Source of the DNA: Desulfovibrio sp. JC022
GTDB lineage: Bacteria > Desulfobacterota > Desulfovibrionia > Desulfovibrionales > Desulfovibrionaceae
Direction of reading: 5' to 3'
NCBI RefSeq assembly: GCF_010470665.1
Contig: NZ_VOPZ01000003.1
Span: 1 to 64,000 of the forward strand
DNA: 64,000 nt
The notes below the pieces were generated by a model. It was not told the DNA's origin. It saw only the letters and a program-made list of their open reading frames with translations, and did no database searches. The position numbers were made by a program, and so were the translations under genes. Shown here in pieces: positions 35,141-43,581 of this stretch (positions are counted from its first letter, which is position 1; each line of letters opens with the position of its first letter).

Positions 35141-37558
35141 ATGCCTGATTTTCGCAAAGCCCTCAGTGACGGGAAAATATATTTCTTTGACGGTGGTTAC
35201 GGAACCTTTTTGCAGAGCAGAGGGCTGCCCGCAGGCATGTCACCGGAGATGTGGGGACTGGAGCGTCCTGATGTAATCAAGTCCGTACATAAAGATTATG
35301 TGGATGCCGGGGCCAATGTGCTGACCTCCAACACCTTCGGCGGCAGCAGGCCCAAGCTGGGCGCGGATGTGGATGTCATCGGCCTGAACCGTGAGATGGC
35401 CCTTCTGGCCCGTTCTGTTGCCGGGGATAACGTATTTGTTGCCGGTAGCGTCGGTCCCACCGGACATTTTGTGCAGCCTCTGGGTGAGATGACCTTTAAA
35501 GAAATGGTCGAAATTTACAAGGAACAAATCAAGGGCCTCGTGGAAGGCGGAGTTGACCTGATTCTCGGTGAAACCCATTTCGATCTGGCCGAAGCCCGCG
35601 CCGTGGTCATTGCCGCCCGTGAAGTCTGCGATTTGCCCGTGGCCCTGTCCATGACCTTTGAGTCTCCGGCTGCCTGTTTGACCGGGACTTCTCCGGCCAC
35701 ATTCATCGATACCATGCAGAACATGGGTGTTGAACTTATGGGTACCAACTGTTCCGCCGGACCGGAGCAGATTCTGGAAGTGCTGGAAAATATGCAGCCG
35801 CGTCTTTCTTCCCCCCTGCTGGTGGAAGCCAATGCCGGATTGCCCGAACTGGACGAGAACCGCAACACCGTGTTCCGTCTTCAGCCTGAACCTTTTGCCC
35901 GGCAGTCCGCAAAATTTGTAGATGTGGGTGCTAAATTTATCGGCGGTTGCTGCGGAACCGGCCCGGATCACATCCGCGCCCTGCGTAACAAAGTCGGTGA
36001 TGCCAGCTGGAAGCGTCCCGTACCGCAGGAAGACTGCCAGATAGTGCTGACTTCCCGTGCCCAGACTGTAAAGATCGGTTTTGAGCAGCGTGGAGTGATC
36101 ATCGGTGAACGCATCAACCCCACCGGCAAGAAGCAGCTCATCGCGGAACTCCAGAAAGGCCAGTTTACTGAAGCCATGAAATTTGCTGAAGAGCAGATTG
36201 CAGTGGGTGCGCCGGTGCTGGACGTGAACGTAGGCGCTCCCATGGTGGATGAGGTTGAAATTCTGCCCGCTCTGGTCAAAGAAATTTTCTCCCAGCATTC
36301 CGCACCGCTCTCCATTGATTCCACCAACCCGGATGCGGTTGAAGCGGCTCTCTGGGAATATCCCGGATCAGCTTTGGTCAACTCCATCAGCGGTGAACCC
36401 GGACGTATGGAGCGACTCGGCCCCTTGTGCAAGAAATTCGGTGCCCCGTTTATCCTGCTGCCCATTGTCGGCAGCAAATTACCCATCACCTGTGCTGAAA
36501 AAGTTGAGGTTGTCTCCGAACTGCTCAAGCAGGCTGATGATCTGGGCATCCCGCGCAGGCTGATCATGGTCGATGCTCTGGCCCTGACCGTATCCTCCAA
36601 GCCCATGGCGGCCCGTCACTGCCTTGATTTTATCAAGCATTGCCGCGAGGAATGGAACCTGCCCACCGTGCTTGGCCTGTCCAATATATCTTTCGGACTT
36701 CCGGCCCGTGAGCTGCTCAATTCAAGTTTCCTGACTCTCTGTCAGGGGCAGGGTATGGCTGCGTTTATTTCCAACCCCAACTCGGTGCGGCTGCGTGAAG
36801 CACTCTATGCCAACGAAGTTATGCTCTGCCGTGATCCGCAGGCTGAACAGTACATTGAACGTTATGCCGAGTGGACTCCTTCCGGTGACGGCGGTCAGTC
36901 CGGGGCTGCGGGAGACAGGAAAGAGGAAAAAACCGGTGCGGAAAATCTTTTTGATGCTGTCGTTAAGGGTGACCGCGGCTCCATCGTAGCCCTTGTGGAA
37001 CGTGATCTTGAAGGCGGGCGTAAGCCATTTGAAATGGTTAATGAAGATCTCATTCCGGCTATTATGGAAGTGGGTGAGAGATATGAACGCAAGGAATATT
37101 TCCTGCCGCAGCTGCTCCAGTCCGCTGAGACATTGCAGAAGGGTTTTGAAAAGCTCAAGCCCTTGCTCGAAGCGTCCGGTGACGTGGAGGAAAAAGCCAC
37201 CATCATCATGGCTACTGTGGAAGGCGATATTCACGACATCGGCAAGAATATTGTCTGTCTGATGCTCAAGAACCACGGCTACAATGTCATTGATCTCGGC
37301 AAAGACGTACCTGCTGAGACTATAGTAGATGCTGCTGAAGAAAACGGGGCCAAGATTGTGGGACTTTCCGCGCTGATGACTACTACCATGGTCAAGATGG
37401 AAGAGACCATTAGCCTGATCAAAGAACGCGACCTCGACATTAAGGTCATGATTGGCGGTGCGGTTATTACCGGGGGATTTTGCGAATCCATCGGTGCAGA
37501 CGGCTGGTCCACCGATGCGGTGGCTGCGGTAAAAGTAGCCAAGAACCTGTTGCAGTAA
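35141..37558 (+). CDS. metH: Cobalamin-dependent methionine synthase lacking the reactivation domain
   Basis: Transfers methyl from methyltetrahydrofolate via cobalamin to homocysteine. The 805-residue protein has the homocysteine module (1-290; zinc cysteines in GTNCSAGPEQ and GGCCGTGPDHI), the pterin-binding barrel (about 315-580; GERINPTGKKQL and DVNVGAP), the cobalamin cap (about 600-680) and the B12 Rossmann domain with the base-off ligand motif DIHDIG near 690. It ends there: the C-terminal AdoMet-binding reactivation domain of full-length MetH (about 1200 residues) is missing. Reactivation must come from a separate protein, not seen in the window. Start ATG at 35141 after GGAGCG. Confidence 0.93.
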   Translation: MPDFRKALSDGKIYFFDGGYGTFLQSRGLPAGMSPEMWGLERPDVIKSVHKDYVDAGANVLTSNTFGGSRPKLGADVDVIGLNREMALLARSVAGDNVFVAGSVGPTGHFVQPLGEMTFKEMVEIYKEQIKGLVEGGVDLILGETHFDLAEARAVVIAAREVCDLPVALSMTFESPAACLTGTSPATFIDTMQNMGVELMGTNCSAGPEQILEVLENMQPRLSSPLLVEANAGLPELDENRNTVFRLQPEPFARQSAKFVDVGAKFIGGCCGTGPDHIRALRNKVGDASWKRPVPQEDCQIVLTSRAQTVKIGFEQRGVIIGERINPTGKKQLIAELQKGQFTEAMKFAEEQIAVGAPVLDVNVGAPMVDEVEILPALVKEIFSQHSAPLSIDSTNPDAVEAALWEYPGSALVNSISGEPGRMERLGPLCKKFGAPFILLPIVGSKLPITCAEKVEVVSELLKQADDLGIPRRLIMVDALALTVSSKPMAARHCLDFIKHCREEWNLPTVLGLSNISFGLPARELLNSSFLTLCQGQGMAAFISNPNSVRLREALYANEVMLCRDPQAEQYIERYAEWTPSGDGGQSGAAGDRKEEKTGAENLFDAVVKGDRGSIVALVERDLEGGRKPFEMVNEDLIPAIMEVGERYERKEYFLPQLLQSAETLQKGFEKLKPLLEASGDVEEKATIIMATVEGDIHDIGKNIVCLMLKNHGYNVIDLGKDVPAETIVDAAEENGAKIVGLSALMTTTMVKMEETISLIKERDLDIKVMIGGAVITGGFCESIGADGWSTDAVAAVKVAKNLLQ

Positions 37559-37648
37559 GGCTGCATGCGGATTTTTGAATTATTTCATGGAATCTGCTAG
37601 TGGACTGTTTATAACTTCCTGAATCTCAATTTTGTTTTGAGGGAATAT

Positions 37649-38134
37649 ATGAGAATATTTAATAAATTAAGCTTGTTCGTGATCCTGATGCTGGTTCTCG
37701 TTGCCGGGTGCAACAAGGCTGAGACCGCTGAAGGTGTTGATACCATCAACGCCCAGGGAATTCAGGACATTATTGCTAAGAATAAAGGCAAGGCGGTACT
37801 GATTAATTTCTGGGCCACTTGGTGCCCTCCCTGCCGTGCGGAAATCCCGGAGCTCATTGAGCTGCGCAAGAAATTTTCTGATGATGAGCTGGTGATGATC
37901 AGTGTCTCTGTTGATGAAAGCAGTGATTTAGTTGATGAATTTATGCTCAATGAAGAAAAGTTCAATTATCCGGTTTATTTTGCGGCAGATGATGTGGGCG
38001 GTGCTTTCAGGATTCAATCCATCCCCAGAACCATGCTTTTCGACCCTGCGGGGCAGCGGGTTTTCGACAAGGAAGGAAGCTACCCCGGTGCCATGTTTGA
38101 AAGATATATTAATAAGATGTTAAAGGATCGGTAG
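37649..38134 (+). CDS. TlpA/ResA-like thioredoxin lipoprotein
   Basis: A 161-residue exported thioredoxin-fold protein: lipoprotein signal with lipobox LVAGC near residue 20, active site FWATWCPPCRAEIPEL near 60, and the conserved cis-Pro region IQSIPRTMLFD. The CPPC motif and PxxL context fit TlpA/ResA-type disulfide reductases, tethered to the membrane and acting on periplasmic thiols (for example apocytochrome c). ATG at 37649 with GAGGG at 37639-37643 is preferred over a TTG four codons upstream. It lies only seven bases before the N-acetyltransferase gene. Confidence 0.88.
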   Translation: MRIFNKLSLFVILMLVLVAGCNKAETAEGVDTINAQGIQDIIAKNKGKAVLINFWATWCPPCRAEIPELIELRKKFSDDELVMISVSVDESSDLVDEFMLNEEKFNYPVYFAADDVGGAFRIQSIPRTMLFDPAGQRVFDKEGSYPGAMFERYINKMLKDR

Positions 38135-38140
38135 ACGAGG

Positions 38141-38602
38141 ATGGTAAAGATCAGAAAGGCCTCCATGGAGGATGCCAAGAACATCCACTCTATTATTAAA
38201 GACCGGACAAGGGACGCCATGGTTCTGCCCCGGCCTTTGAATTCCATTTACGGGCATCTGCGCGATTTTTTTGTTGCCGAGGCTGAAGACGGTAAGATTA
38301 TCGGCTGTTGTGCACTTGCCATAAGCTGGGATTGTCTGGCAGAAGTGCGGTCTCTGGTTGTTGTGCCTGAAGCACGGGGTTCCAATCTGGGTGCACAGAT
38401 GGTGGAAGCCTGTATTCAGGAAGCGCGTGAACTGGGTGTTTGCGACGTTTTTGTTTTGACTAATATTGAGAAGTTTTTTGCAAAGCTGGGCTTTGTGGAG
38501 ACAGACAAACATGTGCTGCCCCAGAAAATCTGGGCGGACTGCATCAACTGTCCCCAATTCCCGGATTGCGATGAAATTCCAATGATCATGAAACTGAAAT
38601 AA
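38141..38602 (+). CDS. argA: Short-type N-acetylglutamate synthase (GNAT)
   Basis: A 153-residue GNAT protein similar to the stand-alone acetyltransferase domain that makes N-acetylglutamate, the first step of arginine synthesis. Visible are RKASMEDAKNIHSIIKDRTRD, the acetyl-CoA loop VVVPEARGSNLGAQMVEA, and the characteristic C-terminal segment WADCINCPQFPDCDEIPM, which is shared by short NAGS and the ArgH-fused acetyltransferase. No amino-acid kinase domain is present. It is in a plus-strand run with the thioredoxin and hpt genes. Confidence 0.82.
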   Translation: MVKIRKASMEDAKNIHSIIKDRTRDAMVLPRPLNSIYGHLRDFFVAEAEDGKIIGCCALAISWDCLAEVRSLVVVPEARGSNLGAQMVEACIQEARELGVCDVFVLTNIEKFFAKLGFVETDKHVLPQKIWADCINCPQFPDCDEIPMIMKLK

Positions 38603-38617
38603 ATAAGGAAAACTGTC

Positions 38618-39142
38618 ATGGGCCATAGCCTTAAAGAAGTTTTTTCTAAAGAAATAATCGCTGAAAGAATTGAGAAGCTCGGTAAAGATATCTCCGAAAC
38701 ATACGGTCAGGAACCGCTGGTTTGTGTATGCGTACTTAAAGGGGCCTACCTCTTTTTCGCTGATATCACCCGCGCCCTGAGCCTTGATCCTGAAATAGAT
38801 TTCGTGCGCCTCTCCAGCTACGGAGCCGGAACCAGCCGCACCGGAAATATGAATTTTTCCAAGGACCTTGAAGTATCCATTGCCGACAAGCATGTCTTGA
38901 TTGTTGAAGACATTGTTGACACCGGACATTCCGTAGAATTCCTTAAGCATGTGTTTGAAAAACGTAACCCGCTGAGCGTAAAGACCTGTGCTCTGATTGA
39001 TAAGAGGGAGCGTCGCGAAATCGATCTGGAAGTTGAATTTCCCGGTTTTATTCTCGACCACGGCTTTCTTGTGGGATACGGAATGGACTATGCTGAAAAA
39101 TACAGGTATTTAAGTGCAGTGTATGAACTTGAGAATGCCTAG
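38618..39142 (+). CDS. hpt: Hypoxanthine phosphoribosyltransferase
   Basis: Purine salvage: hypoxanthine or guanine plus PRPP gives IMP or GMP. A 174-residue type I phosphoribosyltransferase with VCVCVLKGAYLFFADI near 38-53, the PRPP-binding motif VLIVEDIVDTGHSVEFL near 93-109, and FPGFILDHGFLVGYGMDYAEKYR near the end, all standard for bacterial HPRT. It starts 15 bases after argA with AAGGA upstream of the ATG at 38618. Confidence 0.94.
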   Translation: MGHSLKEVFSKEIIAERIEKLGKDISETYGQEPLVCVCVLKGAYLFFADITRALSLDPEIDFVRLSSYGAGTSRTGNMNFSKDLEVSIADKHVLIVEDIVDTGHSVEFLKHVFEKRNPLSVKTCALIDKRERREIDLEVEFPGFILDHGFLVGYGMDYAEKYRYLSAVYELENA

Positions 39143-39216
39143 ATTTTAGGGTTCTGTTTATAAAATTGCAATAAAACGAGTCGGTTAAACTTATTCAATG
39201 GCAGGTATAGTGGTCC

Positions 39217-40698
39217 ATGATTATTACGTGTTCAAATTGCGAGACCAAATTCAATTTACCGGAAAGTAAGATTCCGGCAGGCGGAGCCAAAGTAAAATGC
39301 TCCAAATGCGGAAATATTTTTAAGGTAACTCCTCCCGCTCCCGAGCCGGAGGATGAAGTTGAGTCCATGCTTGAAGAGGAGCAGCCCAAGTCTGCGCCGG
39401 AACCGAAACCGGAACCAAAGCCTGAACCTGAGCCGGAACCGGAACCGGAACCGGAACCGGAACCTGAGCCGGAACCGGAACCGGAACCGGAACCTGAGCC
39501 GGAACCGGAACCCGAGCCGGAACCTGAGTCTGAGCCGGATTTTGACGATGACCTTTTTGATGAGGCCGCCGATGAATTGGGTGATGAGCTTGGTGAGGAC
39601 CCGTTCGGTGATCTCGGTGCTGATGAGCCGGAAGCTCCTGCGGCAGATGATTCGGACGACCTTGAAGATGATCTTTTCGGTTCTGATGATAATTCAGCTG
39701 ATGCCGAAATCGGGGCCGACCTTTTTGACGACGATGATGATCCCCTTGCCGAGCCTGTTGCTGAGGAAGCAGCAGCTCCGGAAGATGATTTTGATATAGA
39801 TGATGAGCTTTTCGGCGACGACGATGAAACCGAAGAGCCCGCTGCGTCAGCAGCACCCGCATCTGAAGCAGACGAAAGTGACGACCTCTTTGACGATGAT
39901 GACCTTTTCGGTGATGACGATGACGGTGCTGAGCTTTCCGAAGATAATCTTTTTGATGACGATGAAGAGATAGAGGAAGATGACGGCGAGGTGGAAGAGG
40001 AAGATTTTGAGGAAGACGAGGACTTTGAAGAAGAGGATTTTGACGAAGATGACGGCCTCTCCCTTGATGATGGAGAAATAGCCGGATTCGATCTTGATGA
40101 CGACCTTGACGCTCCTCCGTCCAAGAAAGCTAAGAAAAAGGGCAAGAAAGGGCTGATCATTACCCTCGTGCTCTTACTTCTTTTCGGAGGTGGTGCCGGG
40201 GCCGCATGGTACTTCAAGGCCTGGGAATCCCTGCCTTTCAGCATTCCTTTTATCTCTTCCGATGATGCCGGAACCGCTGATTCCAACGAGCCGCCTTCCA
40301 AGCGGTTCAGCAAGTTCTCCTTTAAGGATCTGCGCCAGTTCTACGTCAACAATGACAAGGCCGGACAGCTGTTCATCATCGAAGGTAAGGTGGTTAACAA
40401 CTTCAGCAAGCCCAAAGAGCTGATTGAAGTTGAAGCACAGCTTTTCGATGACAAGGGACAGGTACTCGATTCCAAGCGTCTGCTTTGCGGAAACACACTT
40501 TCCCTGTTTCAGCTGGAAGTGCAGTCCAAAGAGGAAATAGAGGCCGGACTTGGCTCCAAGGTCGGCATACTCTCCAACAATACGCTGCTCAAGCCGGGTA
40601 TGGATACGCCGTTCATGGTCGTATTTTTCAAGCCCTCGCCCGCAGTTAAAGAGTATGTCATCAACGTAGTAGACGCCAAGAATCCGCCTAAGAAATAG
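39217..40698 (+). CDS. MJ0042 zinc-ribbon / DUF3426 membrane protein with Pro-Glu repeat
   Basis: A 493-residue protein. Residues 1-38 are an MJ0042-type zinc ribbon ([15 protein letters not shown], then [12 protein letters not shown]; four Cys). Residues about 61-108 are a PEPEPEP repeat; 109-300 are extremely acidic with a recurring DDLFGDDD-type unit; 308-330 is a TM segment after a basic [10 protein letters not shown] stretch; 350-493 is a DUF3426-type domain ([27 protein letters not shown]). Orientation should put the zinc ribbon and acidic arm in the cytoplasm and DUF3426 outside. Function not known; the acidic arm could bind metal or a basic partner. Confidence 0.8.
   Translation: MIITCSNCETKFNLPESKIPAGGAKVKCSKCGNIFKVTPPAPEPEDEVESMLEEEQPKSAPEPKPEPKPEPEPEPEPEPEPEPEPEPEPEPEPEPEPEPEPEPESEPDFDDDLFDEAADELGDELGEDPFGDLGADEPEAPAADDSDDLEDDLFGSDDNSADAEIGADLFDDDDDPLAEPVAEEAAAPEDDFDIDDELFGDDDETEEPAASAAPASEADESDDLFDDDDLFGDDDDGAELSEDNLFDDDEEIEEDDGEVEEEDFEEDEDFEEEDFDEDDGLSLDDGEIAGFDLDDDLDAPPSKKAKKKGKKGLIITLVLLLLFGGGAGAAWYFKAWESLPFSIPFISSDDAGTADSNEPPSKRFSKFSFKDLRQFYVNNDKAGQLFIIEGKVVNNFSKPKELIEVEAQLFDDKGQVLDSKRLLCGNTLSLFQLEVQSKEEIEAGLGSKVGILSNNTLLKPGMDTPFMVVFFKPSPAVKEYVINVVDAKNPPKK
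39397..39540 (+). repeat. In-frame Pro-Glu tandem repeat
   Basis: About 24 repeats of the six-base CCGGAA/CCTGAG unit encode a Pro-Glu run. The unit is near-identical at DNA level, so copy number can change by slippage. The reverse strand reads as a Gly-Ser run without stops, a by-product of the repeat. Confidence 0.9.
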
Positions 40699-40700
40699 AA

Positions 40701-40790
40701 GCATGCCTCCGGCGGCCCTACCGGGAGTCCCTCCGGGGGCTTAAACCCTTTTGCAAAAGGGTTTAAGAATCCCAAAAACTTTTAATAGTT
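40701..40790 (-). repeat. Palindromic intergenic repeat, copy 2 (inverted)
   Basis: Read on the minus strand it gives TTAAAAGTTTTTGGGATT, a 28-bp perfect palindrome (40740-40767, centre TTTTGCAAAA), then GGGCCGCCGGAGGCATGC. It matches copies 1 and 3 in layout. It begins immediately after the stop codon of the DUF3426 gene. Confidence 0.8.
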
Positions 40791-40838
40791 TTTACTGGGT
40801 AACAGCTTGAGAGATTGTGCTGATTAGAAGTTAATAAT

Positions 40839-40878
40839 GGCGGGAGATATGGCTTTTAGCTAAATCTCCCGCCTTTTT
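40839..40878 (+). terminator. Rho-independent terminator
   Basis: GGCGGGAGAT (40839-40848) pairs with ATCTCCCGCC (40864-40873), followed by TTTTTATTTT. It ends the hpt/DUF3426 side and isolates radA. Confidence 0.93.
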
Positions 40879-40929
40879 ATTTTGTAAAATTTCAGTTTCG
40901 TTTTTTTAAAAGTTAAGAGCGAAGCATAC

Positions 40930-41010
40930 TAAAAGGTTTTGAAAGGGATGGGGTCTGGGGAAGGGAAAACTTTTGCAAAAGTTTTCCCTTCCCCAGCCGC
41001 CGGAGGCATC
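40930..41010 (+). repeat. Palindromic intergenic repeat, copy 3 (42-bp perfect palindrome)
   Basis: The arms form an uninterrupted 42-bp palindrome at 40955-40996 (CTGGGGAAGGGAAAACTTTTG and its complement, no loop bases), preceded by TAAAAGGTTTTGAAAGGGA and followed by GCCGCCGGAGGCATC. GGAGG of the tail (41002-41006) is the only ribosome binding site for radA. Confidence 0.85.
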
Positions 41011-41014
41011 CACC

Positions 41015-42334
41015 ATGAAAACTAAAGATGTTTTTGTTTGTACTAATTGCGGGGCGCAGGCTTTAAAATGGCAGGGCCAGTGTCCTCGCTGCGGCGAGTG
41101 GAACACTTTGCAGGAAAAGGTTGTGGTGCGTCGCAAGGGCGGAGTGAGCCATGCTCCTGCAAATGCTCTGGCAGTTCCGCTTTCCGAGATTCCCATTGAG
41201 CATACTGAGGCCCGTTCTACCGGGTTCAAGCCTCTTGATACCGTGCTGGGTAAAGGATTCGTTCCGGGCGGTGCCGTGCTTGTGGGCGGGGAACCGGGCA
41301 TTGGTAAATCTACTTTGTTGCTGCAACTGGCGGCGGAACAATGCCGCATGGGCAACAATGCCGTTTATTTTTCAGGCGAAGAATCACTGGCTCAGATCCG
41401 GGGCAGAGCAGACCGTCTGGGCGTGCTGCAATCCGGCCTGTTGGCGGTGGCTTCCACAAATGCAGAAGAAGCTCTTTCCATTCTGGAAGCACCGGACAAG
41501 CCGGATTTGATGATTGTGGATTCGGTGCAGACTCTGACTTCGCCTCGTGCGGATGGCATTCCGGGCAGCGTCAGTCAGGTGCGGGCGGTTTCCTCGGAGC
41601 TGGTTGAAGCAGCCAAGAAAACCAGTACTACATTGGTTATCGTAGGGCATGTGACCAAAGATGGGCAGATTGCCGGGCCGAAGCTGCTGGAGCACATGGT
41701 CGATACGGTTCTGTATCTTGAGGGTGACCGCAAGCATATGATGCGCATTATGCGGGTGCTTAAAAACAGGTTCGGCCCCAGTGATGAACTTGTGGTTTTT
41801 TCCATGCGCGAAGCAGGTATGGAGATCGTGGAAGATCCTTCAACTCTTTTTCTCGGCGACCGGGATGATTCCTGTTCCGGGGCTGCGGTGGTCATGGCCA
41901 TGGACGGGCATAAGCCTTTTGCCGTGGAAGTGCAGGCTCTTGCCAGCCGGACTGTTTTGTCCATTCCGCGTCGTACCGCGCTGGGCTTTGATACCAACAG
42001 ATTAAACCTGATTCTGGCAGTTCTGGAAAAACGGCTCAATTTGAACTTGGGTCAGCTGGATATTTATGCCAAGATCGGCGGCGGCCTGGCCATGCGTGAC
42101 CCCGGACTTGATCTGGGTGTGGTGGCCGCAGTGCTGTCCTCGTTTTATGATCGTCCATTACAGCCCGGAGCAGTTTTCTGGGGTGAGGTGGACTTGAATG
42201 GTCGCATCAGGCCTGCATCAGGCGGGGACACTCGTCTCAAGCAGGCTAAAAGGCTCGGCTACGGACCTATTTATCAGTCCGAGACCTGTCGCACTTTAGA
42301 TGAATTGCAAAATAAACTTTTTGGTCCTGAATAG
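41015..42334 (+). CDS. radA: DNA repair protein RadA
   Basis: RecA-like ATPase that helps process branched recombination intermediates. The 439-residue protein has the C4 zinc finger (FVCTNCGAQALKWQGQCPRC at 7-26), Walker A GGEPGIGKST near 92-101, the RadA-specific KNRFGPSDEL near 250, and the C-terminal Lon-protease-like domain (LDIYAKIGGGLAMRDPGLDL). The frame runs 14 codons further upstream, but that part lies in the palindrome; ATG at 41015 with GGAGG eight bases upstream gives the family-typical start MKTKDVFVCTNCG. Confidence 0.96.
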   Translation: MKTKDVFVCTNCGAQALKWQGQCPRCGEWNTLQEKVVVRRKGGVSHAPANALAVPLSEIPIEHTEARSTGFKPLDTVLGKGFVPGGAVLVGGEPGIGKSTLLLQLAAEQCRMGNNAVYFSGEESLAQIRGRADRLGVLQSGLLAVASTNAEEALSILEAPDKPDLMIVDSVQTLTSPRADGIPGSVSQVRAVSSELVEAAKKTSTTLVIVGHVTKDGQIAGPKLLEHMVDTVLYLEGDRKHMMRIMRVLKNRFGPSDELVVFSMREAGMEIVEDPSTLFLGDRDDSCSGAAVVMAMDGHKPFAVEVQALASRTVLSIPRRTALGFDTNRLNLILAVLEKRLNLNLGQLDIYAKIGGGLAMRDPGLDLGVVAAVLSSFYDRPLQPGAVFWGEVDLNGRIRPASGGDTRLKQAKRLGYGPIYQSETCRTLDELQNKLFGPE

Positions 42335-42352
42335 GTTATTTAGGAAAATTAT

Positions 42353-43450
42353 ATGAAAAAAGTATTTCTTGTTGCTGGGGCTAGACCCAACCTGATGAAA
42401 GTTGCGCCGATTTTTCGTGCTGCGAGGAACATTGATTCCATTCAGTGCGAGATGGTCTATACCGGACAGCATTACGATCGCCAGATGTCACAGGTCTTTT
42501 TTGAAGATCTGGATATTCCCAAACCCAAGTTCAATATGGGCAAATCCACCGGAACCCATGCGGAACAGACCGGGGCGATTATGATTGCTTTCGAGAAGAT
42601 GTGCATGGAAGAGAAGCCTGATCTTGTTGTGGTGGTGGGCGATGTAAACTCCACTCTGGCCTGCTCTGTGACTGCGCGTAAATTGCATATCCCTGTGGCT
42701 CACGTTGAAGCCGGATTGCGTAGTGGCGATATGGACATGCCCGAAGAAATTAATCGCATGGTTACTGATTCCATCAGTAACTTGTTTTTTACCACTGAAG
42801 ATCATGGCCGGGAAAACCTGCTTCGCGAAGGCAAGAGTGCGGATGATGTTTTTCATGTGGGTAACGTGATGATCGACAATCTTTTTCATAATGTGGACCG
42901 TCTGGGACCGGAAGTTGTTACCGATTATCAGAGCCGGGAATTGAAGGAGAAAGTTGGTCGTTATGGATTCATGACCATGCACCGTCCCTCCAATGTTGAT
43001 AAGCGTGAGGTTCTGGAAGGGATTGTTGAGGCTTTGAACAAGATTGCCGAAGAATTGCCTCTGTTGTTCCCCATCCATCCTCGTACCGAAAAGATGATGG
43101 CTCAGTTCGGGATTTCATTTTCTGAGAATGTACATACCTTCCCGCCCCTTTCTTTTAGAGAATCCCTGTATCTGTGGAAAGATGCGCAGGTGGTAATTAC
43201 CGACAGCGGCGGATTGCAGGAAGAAACAACTGCGCTGGGTGTTCCCTGCGTGACAGTGCGTAAGAATACTGAACGCCCGGTGACTATTGAACAGGGTACC
43301 AATGTGCTGGCTGGAATTTCCGGAGAAAATATTTTGCGTGAAACCGAGGCAGCCCTTAAAAAGACAGGTAATCCGGCTCCGAAAATCGACGGCTGGGATG
43401 GTCATGCTTCAGAGCGCATCTGGAAAGTTCTGGTGGATTTTCTAGGTTGA
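42353..43450 (+). CDS. wecB: UDP-N-acetylglucosamine 2-epimerase
   Basis: Non-hydrolysing epimerase that converts UDP-GlcNAc to UDP-ManNAc for surface polysaccharide. The 365-residue protein has the N-terminal VAGARPNLMKVAPIFRA, the substrate region GDVNSTLACSVTARKLHIPV and HVEAGLRSGDMDMPEEINR, and the nucleotide-binding ITDSGGLQEETTALGVPCVT motif. It starts 18 bases after radA and may be co-transcribed; a terminator follows. It is the first gene of the surface-glycan half of the window and could feed the glycan moved by the oligosaccharyltransferase at 53 kb, though that is inference. Confidence 0.95.
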   Translation: MKKVFLVAGARPNLMKVAPIFRAARNIDSIQCEMVYTGQHYDRQMSQVFFEDLDIPKPKFNMGKSTGTHAEQTGAIMIAFEKMCMEEKPDLVVVVGDVNSTLACSVTARKLHIPVAHVEAGLRSGDMDMPEEINRMVTDSISNLFFTTEDHGRENLLREGKSADDVFHVGNVMIDNLFHNVDRLGPEVVTDYQSRELKEKVGRYGFMTMHRPSNVDKREVLEGIVEALNKIAEELPLLFPIHPRTEKMMAQFGISFSENVHTFPPLSFRESLYLWKDAQVVITDSGGLQEETTALGVPCVTVRKNTERPVTIEQGTNVLAGISGENILRETEAALKKTGNPAPKIDGWDGHASERIWKVLVDFLG

Positions 43451-43477
43451 TTTGTCGAGATTAAATTTGTTTAGGTG

Positions 43478-43509
43478 ACCCGTCTCTGGTTTTCAGGGAC
43501 GGGTTTTTT
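43478..43509 (+). terminator. Rho-independent terminator after wecB
   Basis: ACCCGTCTCTG pairs with CAGGGACGGGT (one G-T pair region), loop GTTTT, followed by TTTTTT. Confidence 0.9.
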
Positions 43510-43581
43510 CGTGGTTTTAACAATGGAAAATTTAGGTTTGATCGTGTTAAGGTGTGGCAGAAATTGAAAAAGGGGACTTAT

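Larger units (their letters stand above)
40699..41014. other. Intergenic region with two palindromic repeats and a terminator
   Basis: About 316 bases without a gene. In order: inverted repeat copy 2 (40701-40790), a strong terminator (40839-40878), and repeat copy 3, which ends just before the radA start. Confidence 0.8.

Noticed and set aside
35240-36298. 352-codon minus-strand frame opposite metH
   Set aside because: Shadow of the homocysteine and pterin domains of metH; no domain recognisable.
39397-39540. Possible CRISPR-like direct repeats
   Set aside because: Units are contiguous, without spacers, and in-frame in a coding sequence; no cas genes in the window.
39195-40313. 372-codon minus-strand frame rich in Ser and Gly
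   Set aside because: It is the antisense reading of the Pro-Glu repeat and acidic arm of the DUF3426 gene; low complexity follows from the repeat.
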